Of a stretch of DNA of 64,000 nt, positions 28,621 to 37,381 are shown in pieces; position 1 is the stretch's first letter; each line of letters starts with the position of its first letter. The stretch lies in contig NZ_PQVJ01000006.1 in assembly GCF_002921135.1 (NCBI RefSeq), positions 140,685 to 204,684 of the forward strand, written 5' to 3'. Made by a program: the position numbers and the translations under genes. The stretch comes from Avibacterium gallinarum (GTDB lineage: Bacteria; Pseudomonadota; Gammaproteobacteria; Enterobacterales; Pasteurellaceae). A model generated the notes under the pieces. The model saw nothing but the letters and a program-made list of their open reading frames with translations. It had not been told where the DNA came from and did not search any database.

Positions 28621-30564
28621 TCAACTTGCCATATTTTTCTTTTCTTCCAATTCCTCCCAACGGGCAAAAGCCTGTTCTAACGCTTGTTCCGCATCGGCAA
28701 GCTGTTGTAGTTTGTCCGCCGTATATTGGTGATCTTGCTGGAAGAAATTCGGATCAGACACTTCCGCTTGAAGTGCGGTGATTTTTTCTTCCAAATCTTC
28801 CAATTTTTGTGGCAGTTGCTCTAGCTCTCGTTGCTCATTGTAAGAAAGTTTCACAGGACGATTTTTCACCGGTTTGTGAGAAACTCTGTTCATTTCCACC
28901 GCACTTTCCGCTTGTTTTTCTTTCGCTTTTTTCTCTTTGGCCTGTTCTGCTTCTTTCAAAGCAAGCACATTGGCTTGTTGCTGTTTCGCATCGTGGAAAC
29001 CGCCCACATATTTATTGATCACGCCATTGCCTTCAAAGATGTAGCATTCAGTCGCCGTGTTATCAATAAATTGACGATCGTGGCTCACAATCAGCAACGT
29101 GCCTTGATAATCTGCCAGCAATTCTTCCAATAATTCTAAGGTTTCCACATCAAGATCATTGGTCGGTTCGTCCAAAATCAGCAAATTATTGGGTTTGAGC
29201 AATAATTTTGCCAATAATAAGCGGTTACGCTCACCGCCAGAAAGGGCTTTGACTGGCACCATTGCGCGCTTAGGTGGAAATAAGAAATCTTGCAAATAGC
29301 CTAAAACGTGGCGTTTCACGCCATTGACTTCAATATCCTGCTTGCCGTCCGCCACATTATCCATCACAGTTTTTTCAGGATCGAGATCGACACGATATTG
29401 ATCGAAATACGCAATTTCTAATTTTGTACCGCATTTAATGCGCCCTGAAGTTGGCTGAATTTCGCCTAAAAGCAATTTAATCAAGGTGGTTTTTCCAATC
29501 CCATTTGCCCCGACTAAGGCAATTTTATCGCCACGCAAAATGGTGGTTGAAAAATGCGAAATCAGTTTTTTCCCTGCAATTTCATAGCTTACATCTTCCA
29601 CTTCAAAGACGATTTTGCCTGAACGGGTGGAATTATCCACTTGCAACTTGGCGCTACCCTGCACATCTCTACGCTGACGGCGTTCTTCACGCAAGGCTTT
29701 CAAGGCTCGCACTCGCCCTTCATTACGGGTTCTCCGCGCCTTAATCCCTTGGCGAATCCACACTTCTTCTTGCGCTAATTTTTTATCGAACAGCTCGTTT
29801 TGTAGGGCTTCCACACGCAGATTTTCTTCTTTTTCAAGGAGATATTTCGCATAATCACCGGGGTAAGACACCAATTTTCCTCGATCAAGATCAACGATAC
29901 GGGTGGCCATTTTGCTGATAAAAGCACGGTCGTGAGAAATAAAGATGATCGAACCTGCAAAACTCAGCAGGAAATTTTCTAGCCATTCAATGGCATCAAC
30001 ATCAAGGTGGTTAGTGGGTTCATCAAGCAACAATACGTCAGGATCGCACACCAAAGCGCGCGCCAATGCTGCCTTACGCAACCAGCCGCCTGATAAATCC
30101 GCCAATCGCATATTTGGCTCAAGCCCTAATTTCATTAGAGTTTCACGGATTTTATTTTCAAACCGCCAACCATCGGCGTGTTCAAGTTGAGCTTGAATTT
30201 CTGCCAAACGATTTAGCGTGCTTTCGCTATATTCTTGCTCAAGCAAATCCGAAGTGCGGTGATATTCTTTCAATAAATCGGCCAAATGGGCAATGCCCTC
30301 CGCCACATAGTCAAACACATTGCCTTGCGCATTGCGTGGGGGATCTTGTTCAAGGCGCGAGATCACCAGATCACGCTCAAATTGCAGGCGGCCATCGTCC
30401 ATCACCATTTCGCCTGCCAAAATTTTCATTAAGGTAGATTTGCCTACCCCATTACGCCCCACCAAGCAAACGCGCTCGCCGGATTCAATGTATAAATCCG
30501 TGTGATCTAACAAGGGGTGATCACTAAAAGAAAGATAACCGTTAGTTAAACTAATTAACGCCAC
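28621..30564 (-). CDS. uup: ABC-F family ATPase Uup
   Basis: 647 residues with two ABC domains and no membrane segment. Walker A motifs are GRNGVGKSTL near residue 37 and GANGIGKTTL in the second half. Signatures are LSGGWLRKAALARAL and LSGGERNRLLLAKLL. A Gln/Lys/Glu-rich linker and a C-terminal coiled coil complete the Uup architecture. Members bind ribosomes or branched DNA and affect transposon excision in E. coli. The start is GTG at 30564, with AAGGA 6-7 nt upstream. Three uptake sequences lie in the gene. Confidence 0.93.
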   Translation of the reverse strand: MALISLTNGYLSFSDHPLLDHTDLYIESGERVCLVGRNGVGKSTLMKILAGEMVMDDGRLQFERDLVISRLEQDPPRNAQGNVFDYVAEGIAHLADLLKEYHRTSDLLEQEYSESTLNRLAEIQAQLEHADGWRFENKIRETLMKLGLEPNMRLADLSGGWLRKAALARALVCDPDVLLLDEPTNHLDVDAIEWLENFLLSFAGSIIFISHDRAFISKMATRIVDLDRGKLVSYPGDYAKYLLEKEENLRVEALQNELFDKKLAQEEVWIRQGIKARRTRNEGRVRALKALREERRQRRDVQGSAKLQVDNSTRSGKIVFEVEDVSYEIAGKKLISHFSTTILRGDKIALVGANGIGKTTLIKLLLGEIQPTSGRIKCGTKLEIAYFDQYRVDLDPEKTVMDNVADGKQDIEVNGVKRHVLGYLQDFLFPPKRAMVPVKALSGGERNRLLLAKLLLKPNNLLILDEPTNDLDVETLELLEELLADYQGTLLIVSHDRQFIDNTATECYIFEGNGVINKYVGGFHDAKQQQANVLALKEAEQAKEKKAKEKQAESAVEMNRVSHKPVKNRPVKLSYNEQRELEQLPQKLEDLEEKITALQAEVSDPNFFQQDHQYTADKLQQLADAEQALEQAFARWEELEEKKNMAS

Positions 30565-30642
30565 ACTCTGTCCTTATCTCAAAAAAATTTTGTGGATTTT
30601 AACAGGTTTATGAAAGGGTTTATAGAGGGATAAAAAAGAGAA

Positions 30643-30663
30643 ATCCCCTATTGACTAGGGGAT
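30643..30663 (-). terminator. Terminator of the higBA pair
   Basis: ATCCCCTA-ttgac-TAGGGGAT, followed on the minus strand by a U-rich stretch, directly after the antitoxin stop. Confidence 0.85.
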
Positions 30664-30667
30664 CCAA

Positions 30668-30982
30668 TTAGAGAGAGGCAATTTCTTCAAAGGTTTGTGG
30701 TGAGCGCTCAATCATCTTCAAGAGTAATGTGGCTTGTTTATTTGGCGTGGTTTTGCCTTGTTCCCAACCTTGATAAGTGCGTACGCTCATTCTCAATTTC
30801 TTAGCAAAAACCGATTGTGATAGATTAAGTTTTTCGCGAATAGACTTCACTTCATTCGCGCTTATTTCACCCATTTCCGCTGGAAGCTCACGCTCAATGG
30901 TTTTGAGGGTGGTTTTGCCTTGTTGATAATCAAGGTAAGCATTCAATCCCTCAATAATTTCATTTGCAATGTTCCGTTCCAT
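30668..30982 (-). CDS. higA: HigA2-like antitoxin (Xre-family HTH)
   Basis: 104 residues. The C-terminal half is a helix-turn-helix of the Xre/MqsA type (LSQSVFAKKLRMSVRTYQGW, about residues 53-72), and the N-terminal half is a charged, probably flexible toxin-binding region. It aligns in plan with Vibrio cholerae HigA2, including the shared 'IREK.N.S...FA..L..S.RT...WEQG' pattern. Its ATG overlaps the toxin stop by one base (TAATG), so translation is coupled. It should neutralise the upstream toxin and repress the shared promoter. Confidence 0.82.
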   Translation of the reverse strand: MERNIANEIIEGLNAYLDYQQGKTTLKTIERELPAEMGEISANEVKSIREKLNLSQSVFAKKLRMSVRTYQGWEQGKTTPNKQATLLLKMIERSPQTFEEIASL

Positions 30983-31314
30983 TATTCCTCCTTAATATGC
31001 TTAATAAGTTGCGAAATCGCTTTTATTTCTTCCGGAGCTAAATCATCTTTCTGTTTCTTACTATAAGCAGTAATCATCAAAAAATGACATTGGCGACTAA
31101 GCCAGTAATAAATCACTCTTGCTCCGCCTCTTTTTCCTTTGTTACGCTTTTCATCCGAAATACGGATTTTTCTTACACCGCCCGAACCTTGAATCAAATC
31201 CCCCTTTTCTGGATTTGCTAATAATTCATTTTGCAAAACAAAATATTCATCATCAGTCATTAACGCTTTTCGATAGCGTTCAAAAGGAGGCAATTCAATA
31301 AAAACCGCTTTCAT
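30982..31314 (-). CDS. higB: HigB2-like toxin (RelE superfamily)
   Basis: 110 residues. It matches the V. cholerae HigB2 plan: start MK.VFIE...FE.YR, then GDLIQGSGGVRKIR and KGKRGGARVIYYWL, with basic residues expected to cut ribosome-bound mRNA. It is the first gene of the pair, the reverse of the classic antitoxin-first order and typical of HigBA. The Shine-Dalgarno AAAAGGAGG lies further upstream than usual, inside a short leader. Known members are translation-dependent mRNA endonucleases; activity here is inferred. Confidence 0.82.
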   Translation of the reverse strand: MKAVFIELPPFERYRKALMTDDEYFVLQNELLANPEKGDLIQGSGGVRKIRISDEKRNKGKRGGARVIYYWLSRQCHFLMITAYSKKQKDDLAPEEIKAISQLIKHIKEE

Positions 31315-31340
31315 AGTTTCTCCAATAAAACTCAGAAAAT

Positions 31341-31359
31341 TATACGCGAAAAGCGTATA
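31341..31359. promoter_or_regulatory. HigA operator inside the higBA promoter
   Basis: TATACGC-gaaaa-GCGTATA is a perfect 7+5+7 inverted repeat. On the minus strand it overlaps the -10 box TATAAT (31339-31344), and a TTTACT-like -35 lies about 17-18 bp upstream. Binding here would block polymerase, as expected for autoregulation. Confidence 0.8.
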
Positions 31360-31389
31360 GAAAGTAAAGTTTTACTAAACTATCCACAT

Positions 31390-31914
31390 TTATTTCAAAA
31401 ACGGCTTTAACGCCACCACACAACGCTCAACCACTTCATCAAATGTTCCATCAATATCAATATGAATAACATCTGGCTCATCAGCTTGTGGGGTTTCTAA
31501 GGTATCAAATTGGCTTTTGAGCATTTCTGTTTTCATATAATGCCCTTTGCGATTTTTCATTCGCTCTAGCACTAAATCAAAGCTACCTTCTAAAAACAGG
31601 AATTTCACGCTTTCGTTGCCATCACGAATTTGATCGCGGTATTTTTTCTTCAATGCGGAACAAACAATAATCCCTTGCTCACTTTTTTGTTCTAAGCTGA
31701 ATGCTGCATCACGGATACGTTCAAGCCAAGGAGCACGATCTTCATCATTGAGTGGTTGCCCATTGCCCATTTTGATGATATTAGCTCTAGGGTGGAGATC
31801 GTCCCCATCAATTAATTTTAACCCTAAACGGCGGCAAACCTCCGTACCTACGGAAGTTTTTCCTGTGCTAGAAACGCCCATTAAGATAAAACTTTTGCCT
31901 TTTGTTTTTTCCAT
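31390..31914 (-). CDS. gntK: Gluconokinase
   Basis: 174 residues. The P-loop is GVSSTGKTS near residue 12. The motif DGDDLHPRANIIKMGNGQPL follows and is diagnostic of the thermoresistant gluconokinase family. I start it at ATG 31914 because AAGGAAAAGAAA precedes it; the frame from 31959 adds residues not in the family. It phosphorylates gluconate to 6-phosphogluconate. It is divergent from a GntP permease gene, sharing a 278-bp control region with two GntR-like operators and a CRP site. Confidence 0.95.
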   Translation of the reverse strand: MEKTKGKSFILMGVSSTGKTSVGTEVCRRLGLKLIDGDDLHPRANIIKMGNGQPLNDEDRAPWLERIRDAAFSLEQKSEQGIIVCSALKKKYRDQIRDGNESVKFLFLEGSFDLVLERMKNRKGHYMKTEMLKSQFDTLETPQADEPDVIHIDIDGTFDEVVERCVVALKPFLK

Positions 31915-31978
31915 TTTCTTTTCCTTACCGCTAAATTTTATTTCTACTGTGCTAACCATAACAAAAAATTGCAGATTT

Positions 31979-31994
31979 TAGTTACTGGTAACAT
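31979..31994. promoter_or_regulatory. GntR-like operator 1
   Basis: TAGTTACTGGTAACAT matches the E. coli GntR consensus ATGTTACCGGTAACAT at 13 of 16 positions (memory of the consensus). It is 65 bp upstream of gntK. Confidence 0.7.
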
Positions 31995-32001
31995 TCTATT
32001 T

Positions 32002-32017
32002 TGTGATCATTCTCACA
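32002..32017. promoter_or_regulatory. CRP-cAMP site of the gluconate locus
   Basis: TGTGA-TCATTC-TCACA has both half-sites perfect. Its centre is about 80 bp upstream of the start predicted for the permease promoter, on the helical face used by class I CRP promoters. Confidence 0.87.
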
Positions 32018-32054
32018 AATTTTTAACAAAAATCGCTATTTTCGTCCTAATCAT

Positions 32055-32083
32055 TTGAACTTTAGCTAGAATTTCCCTAATAA
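32055..32083 (+). promoter_or_regulatory. Candidate promoter of the gluconate permease gene
   Basis: TTGAAC and TAATAA are separated by 17 bp; transcription would start near 32090. Confidence 0.5.
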
Positions 32084-32118
32084 TATGCCTATCTATTTTA
32101 CCTTGCTAGTTAATTTTA

Positions 32119-32134
32119 ATGTTACGGGTAAATT
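32119..32134. promoter_or_regulatory. GntR-like operator 2
   Basis: ATGTTACGGGTAAATT matches the GntR consensus at 13 of 16 positions. It lies downstream of the predicted permease transcription start, 140 bp from operator 1, an arrangement that would suit looping repression as at E. coli gntT. Confidence 0.65.
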
Positions 32135-32192
32135 AGCAATCCGTTCTTGGTCGTTGGCTAAGAAATTAATCATCAAATACTAAGGATCTTAT

Positions 32193-33542
32193 ATGTTGAT
32201 TTTCACTTTGATAGCTTCAGTATTGCTGTTGCTTTTATTAATTATGAAATTCAGAGTTCACGCCTTTGTCGCCTTAATTATCGTTAGCTTGCTCACGGCA
32301 CTAGCCACTGGCGTGCCATTCAATGAAATTCTGCCAACTTTAACTAAAGGCTTCGGCGGCACATTAGCGTCTGTGGCGTTATTAGTTGGTTTAGGCGCGA
32401 TGATCGGTCGCTTGCTTGAAATCACTGGCGGCGCAAAAGTGCTTGCTGATACGCTCATCAATAAATTTGGCGAAAAAAATGCACCATTCGCTTTAGGAGT
32501 CGCCTCTTTATTGTTTGGCTTCCCAATTTTCTTTGATGCGGGATTAGTCGTGATGCTACCAATCATCTTTAGTGTGGCAAAACGCTTTGGGGGTTCAGTA
32601 TTGCGCTATGCCTTCCCAGCAGCAGGCGCATTTGCTGTAATGCACGCCTTTGTGCCTCCGCACCCTGGCCCTGTTGCTTCAGGCGATTTATTAGGAGCAA
32701 ACATTGGCTTATTAGTCATCGTTGGTTTAGTCTGTGGTATTCCAACTTGGTACATCGCAAGCTACTTATTTAGCCAATACTTAGGTAAAAAAGTGATGGT
32801 AGATTTACCAAAAGCGTTCTTAAACGCAAACGCCATCAATGAAACTGCGGTGCTAAATCCACCAAGTTTTGGTAAAGTGTTAACCATTTTATTATTGCCA
32901 TTAGTGCTGATTTTATGTGATACCGGCTTGAATACCCTTTCTGTCGCAGGCGTGGTTGATGGCTCACAGGCTTGGGTGCAAGGCTTACGCTTACTCGGCA
33001 AAACCCCTGTGGCATTATTGATTACCTTAGTTGTAACCATTTTATTGCTAAAAGATCAGCGCAGTAATGAACAAATCGAAAAAATCTGTGATAACGCACT
33101 CGGGCCAATCTGTTCTATCGTCCTTGTCACTGGCGCAGGTGGTATGTTCGGTGGCGTATTTCGTGCAAGTGGCATTGGTAATGAGCTTTCTGCTATGTTT
33201 GCAGATACAGGAATGCCTGTGATTGTGGCCGCCTTCATTATTTCAATGGCATTGCGTGTAGCACAAGGTTCTGCCACCGTGGCACTCACCACCACATCAG
33301 CCTTAATTGCGCCAACGGTGGCGGCAACGGTTGGATTAAGCCAATTCGATCTTTGCTTTATCGTGATCGCTATCGCCTCAGGTGCGACGGTATTCTCTCA
33401 CGTTAATGACAGCGGTTTCTGGTTAGTCAGCCGTTTCCTAGAAATGGATACCAAAACCACATTAAAAACTTGGACAGTGCTAGAAACCCTCATCGGCTTT
33501 ACCGGATTTGCTTTTGCCTTAGTGGGAAGTATTTTGTTCTAA
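32193..33542 (+). CDS. gntP: GntP-family gluconate:H+ symporter
   Basis: 449 residues with about 12-14 hydrophobic segments and little soluble sequence. The GntP motifs FGFPIFFDAGLVVMLPI and AFVPPHPGPVA are clear, as is the C-terminal ALRVAQGSATVALTTTSALI. The start ATG follows AAGGATCTT. Divergence from gntK and the GntR-like operators identify gluconate as the probable substrate, although family members also carry other sugar acids. The symbol is the family name; I cannot tell which E. coli paralogue it is closest to. Confidence 0.92.
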   Translation: MLIFTLIASVLLLLLLIMKFRVHAFVALIIVSLLTALATGVPFNEILPTLTKGFGGTLASVALLVGLGAMIGRLLEITGGAKVLADTLINKFGEKNAPFALGVASLLFGFPIFFDAGLVVMLPIIFSVAKRFGGSVLRYAFPAAGAFAVMHAFVPPHPGPVASGDLLGANIGLLVIVGLVCGIPTWYIASYLFSQYLGKKVMVDLPKAFLNANAINETAVLNPPSFGKVLTILLLPLVLILCDTGLNTLSVAGVVDGSQAWVQGLRLLGKTPVALLITLVVTILLLKDQRSNEQIEKICDNALGPICSIVLVTGAGGMFGGVFRASGIGNELSAMFADTGMPVIVAAFIISMALRVAQGSATVALTTTSALIAPTVAATVGLSQFDLCFIVIAIASGATVFSHVNDSGFWLVSRFLEMDTKTTLKTWTVLETLIGFTGFAFALVGSILF

Positions 33543-33564
33543 GCAAGATTTTTATTAAATCATT

Positions 33565-33611
33565 AAGTGCGGTGGTTTTTTGGGAAGTTTTTTCCAAAAA
33601 CCACCGCACTT
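33565..33611. terminator. Uptake-sequence inverted pair after gntP
   Basis: AAGTGCGGTGGTTTTTTGG pairs with CCAAAAACCACCGCACTT over about 18 bp and is followed by a short T-run. It ends the gluconate permease transcript before the next co-directional gene. Confidence 0.85.
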
Positions 33612-33668
33612 TTGTTACAATCAATGGCAATTTTTGTAACTCAAATTAGCCTGAAACGTGGAGTGAAA

Positions 33669-34520
33669 ATGTCAGCTTATATTATTGATGTTACCGAACA
33701 AAATCTCACCGAGATCTTGCAGCAAACCCAACAAAAACCTGTTGCTTTAGTGTTTTATGCGCCAAGCCACGGGGAATCTAATGCGTTTGTGAGCGTGCTA
33801 GAACGCTATGCGGAAAAATACCAAGGGCAATTTTTATTAGGCAAAATTACCTGTGAAACCGAACAAATGGTCGCGGCGCAGTTTCGTATTCAAGCCTTGC
33901 CAACCACCTATTTATTTAAAGATGGACAAGCTCTTGATGCGTTCCAAGGGGCATTAGATGATGCTACCCTTGAACAACATTTAAGCCTGATCTTACCAAA
34001 AGAAGAAGAGATCAAATTTACCCAAGCGTTAGATTTTCTGGCAAATGAAAACTATGAGCAAGCCTTGCCATTGCTAAAAGAAGCGTGGGAACTTTCCGAT
34101 CACAAAAACAGCGATATTGCCCTGCTTTATGCAGAAACCTATATCGCGATGAAACGCGTTGAACCAGCGCAGGAAATTTTAAACCGCATTCCATTGCAAG
34201 AACGCGATAGCCGTTGGCAAGGGTTGCAAGCGCAAATCGAATTATTAATTAAAGCAGCAGACACGCCAGAAATTCAGCAGTTACAAGCTGAATACGCCAA
34301 CAATCCAAGCCCTGAAGTGGCCTTAAAACTGGCGTTACAGCTACACCAAGCGCACCGCAATGAAGAAGCCTTGGAATTATTATTTGGCTTATTAAAACAA
34401 GATTTAGGCGTGCTGAATGGCGAAGTGAAACAAGAGTTTTTATCTATTCTGGCTGCTATTGGCAATAATGATCCTATTACCAATAAATACCGCCGATTGC
34501 TCTATTCACTACTCTATTAA
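33669..34520 (+). CDS. cnoX: CnoX/YbbN-like thioredoxin-domain co-chaperone
   Basis: 283 residues, against 284 in E. coli. An N-terminal thioredoxin fold (to about residue 110) is followed by helical TPR-like repeats. Long stretches match E. coli CnoX, for example AADTPEIQQLQ and EEALELLFG, and the identical C-terminal KYRR-LYSLLY type ending. The E. coli active-site SQHC is replaced by SHGE, so the resolving Cys is missing, while the Cys in KITCETEQ is kept. Known CnoX hands substrates to GroEL and DnaK. I start it at ATG 33669; the longer frame runs back through the terminator. Confidence 0.9.
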   Translation: MSAYIIDVTEQNLTEILQQTQQKPVALVFYAPSHGESNAFVSVLERYAEKYQGQFLLGKITCETEQMVAAQFRIQALPTTYLFKDGQALDAFQGALDDATLEQHLSLILPKEEEIKFTQALDFLANENYEQALPLLKEAWELSDHKNSDIALLYAETYIAMKRVEPAQEILNRIPLQERDSRWQGLQAQIELLIKAADTPEIQQLQAEYANNPSPEVALKLALQLHQAHRNEEALELLFGLLKQDLGVLNGEVKQEFLSILAAIGNNDPITNKYRRLLYSLLY

Positions 34521-34550
34521 TGAATTTAACAGCGTAAGGCTCTATAATAG

Positions 34551-35540
<990 letters not shown>

Positions 35541-35620
35541 GCCTAAGCGGTGCATTATTGCCGTAATGCACCACTTTTCTTTTTTCCTTATTATCTTACT
35601 TAACCCTTTTACGCAGAATT

Positions 35621-37381
35621 ATGGATAAAGCTCGCCAACGACACCTACAAAAATGGCTACGCGCCCAACAAAAACCGATAAAAAAGTTACTTAGCCTAAA
35701 TATTTTATTGGCTAGCCTTTCATCTCTGATCTTAGTTGCCCAAACCTACTTGCTCGCTACCCTATTACATCAGCTCATTATGGCGCAAACCGCAAGGGAA
35801 AATTTAATCGGTTATTTTATCGCCTTAGTAATCGGCTTCGGCTTGCGTGCGATCATTTTGTATTGGCGTGAACGCCTTGGTTTCAAGTGCGGTCAAAAAT
35901 TACGGCATTTTATTCGCCAACAAATTTTCACCAAATTACATCAAGTTGGCCCAGCGATGATTAACCAAAAACCCGCTGGCAGTTGGGCAAGCATAATGTT
36001 AGAACAGGTGGAGAATCTGCATAATTTCTACGCACGCTATTTACCTCAACAAGCCCTTTCGGTGATCGTTCCGTTGATTATTTTAATTGCCGTCTTTCCA
36101 CTAAATTGGGCGGCAGGGCTAATTTTGCTCGTTACCGCGCCCCTTGTGCCAATTTTTATGATCTTGGTTGGGATCGCCGCCGCAGACAGCAGCCAAAAAA
36201 ATATGCAAACCTTGGCTAAATTAAGTGGGCAATTTTTAGATCGCCTGCGCGGGCTGGAAACTTTGCGATTATTCAATAAAACGGAAGAACAAACCGCGCA
36301 TATTGAACAAGCCACGGAAGATTTCCGCGAAACCACAATGGACGTGCTGAAAATGGCGTTTTTGTCTTCTGCGGTGTTGGAATTTTTCACCTCGATTTCC
36401 ATTGCGCTAATGGCCGTCTATTTTGGTTTTAGTTATCTAGGTGAGCTTGATTTCGGCGCTTATGGCACGCCAATCACCTTATTTATTGGCTTTTTCTGCT
36501 TAATTCTAGCCCCAGAGTTTTATCAGCCTTTGCGTGATCTTGGTACTTATTATCACGATCGCGCGGCAGCCATTGGCGCAGCTGATGCCATTGTGGAATT
36601 TTTAGAACAGCCGATTTTAAATGAAGCGAAAGCAAGCCAAGATTTCACATTAAATGAAACGGTTGAAATCCACGCGCAAGATCTGGTGGTGCTCTCGCCA
36701 CAAGGCAAACCACTCACCCAAGCCCTTAATTTTCATCTGCCGGCTAAAAGTCATACAGCGTTAATCGGGCAAAGTGGCGCAGGGAAAACTTCATTAATCA
36801 ATACCCTACTCGGCTTTTTAGATTATCAAGGCAGCCTGAAAATTAATGGTATTGAACTCAATCAAATTAATAAAACCCAATGGCGCAGTGCGATTGCGTG
36901 GGTGGGGCAAAATCCCTTGCTATTACAAGGCACGATTCGCGAAAACTTACTCTTAGGCGGTATCCAAGCTAGCGATGAACAAATTCAACACGCTTTGGTA
37001 CAAGCACAGGCTACCGTATTTACCGATAAATTAGGGCTAGATGCCGAAATTAAAGAAGGGGGCATTGGACTTTCCGTGGGGCAAGCACAGCGTTTAGCCA
37101 TTGCCCGCGCCTTATTGCGTCATCGTCATTTATTGCTCCTTGATGAACCTACCGCCAGCCTGGATGCACAATCAGAAAATCTGGTGCTTTCCGCCTTGCA
37201 AAAAATTAGCCGCGAGCAAACCACCTTGATGATCACCCACCGCATTGAAGATCTGAAACAATGCGATTGCATTTTTGTGATGCAACAAGGACAAATCGTT
37301 CAACAAGGCAATTTTGCCCAATTACAAAATAACGGATTTTTCGCAGAACTTCTTGCACAACGTAAACAGGATATTAATTAA
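35621..37381 (+). CDS. cydD: ABC exporter subunit CydD (cysteine/glutathione)
   Basis: 586 residues. Six N-terminal membrane segments are followed by an ATPase domain with Walker A IGQSGAGKTSL and signature LSVGQAQRLAIARALL. The signature has V for the usual G (LSVGQ), as also seen in other CydD proteins. It forms a heterodimer with CydC that exports reduced thiols to the periplasm and is needed for cytochrome bd assembly. Its TAA stop overlaps the cydC start by one base (TAATG). Confidence 0.94.
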   Translation: MDKARQRHLQKWLRAQQKPIKKLLSLNILLASLSSLILVAQTYLLATLLHQLIMAQTARENLIGYFIALVIGFGLRAIILYWRERLGFKCGQKLRHFIRQQIFTKLHQVGPAMINQKPAGSWASIMLEQVENLHNFYARYLPQQALSVIVPLIILIAVFPLNWAAGLILLVTAPLVPIFMILVGIAAADSSQKNMQTLAKLSGQFLDRLRGLETLRLFNKTEEQTAHIEQATEDFRETTMDVLKMAFLSSAVLEFFTSISIALMAVYFGFSYLGELDFGAYGTPITLFIGFFCLILAPEFYQPLRDLGTYYHDRAAAIGAADAIVEFLEQPILNEAKASQDFTLNETVEIHAQDLVVLSPQGKPLTQALNFHLPAKSHTALIGQSGAGKTSLINTLLGFLDYQGSLKINGIELNQINKTQWRSAIAWVGQNPLLLQGTIRENLLLGGIQASDEQIQHALVQAQATVFTDKLGLDAEIKEGGIGLSVGQAQRLAIARALLRHRHLLLLDEPTASLDAQSENLVLSALQKISREQTTLMITHRIEDLKQCDCIFVMQQGQIVQQGNFAQLQNNGFFAELLAQRKQDIN

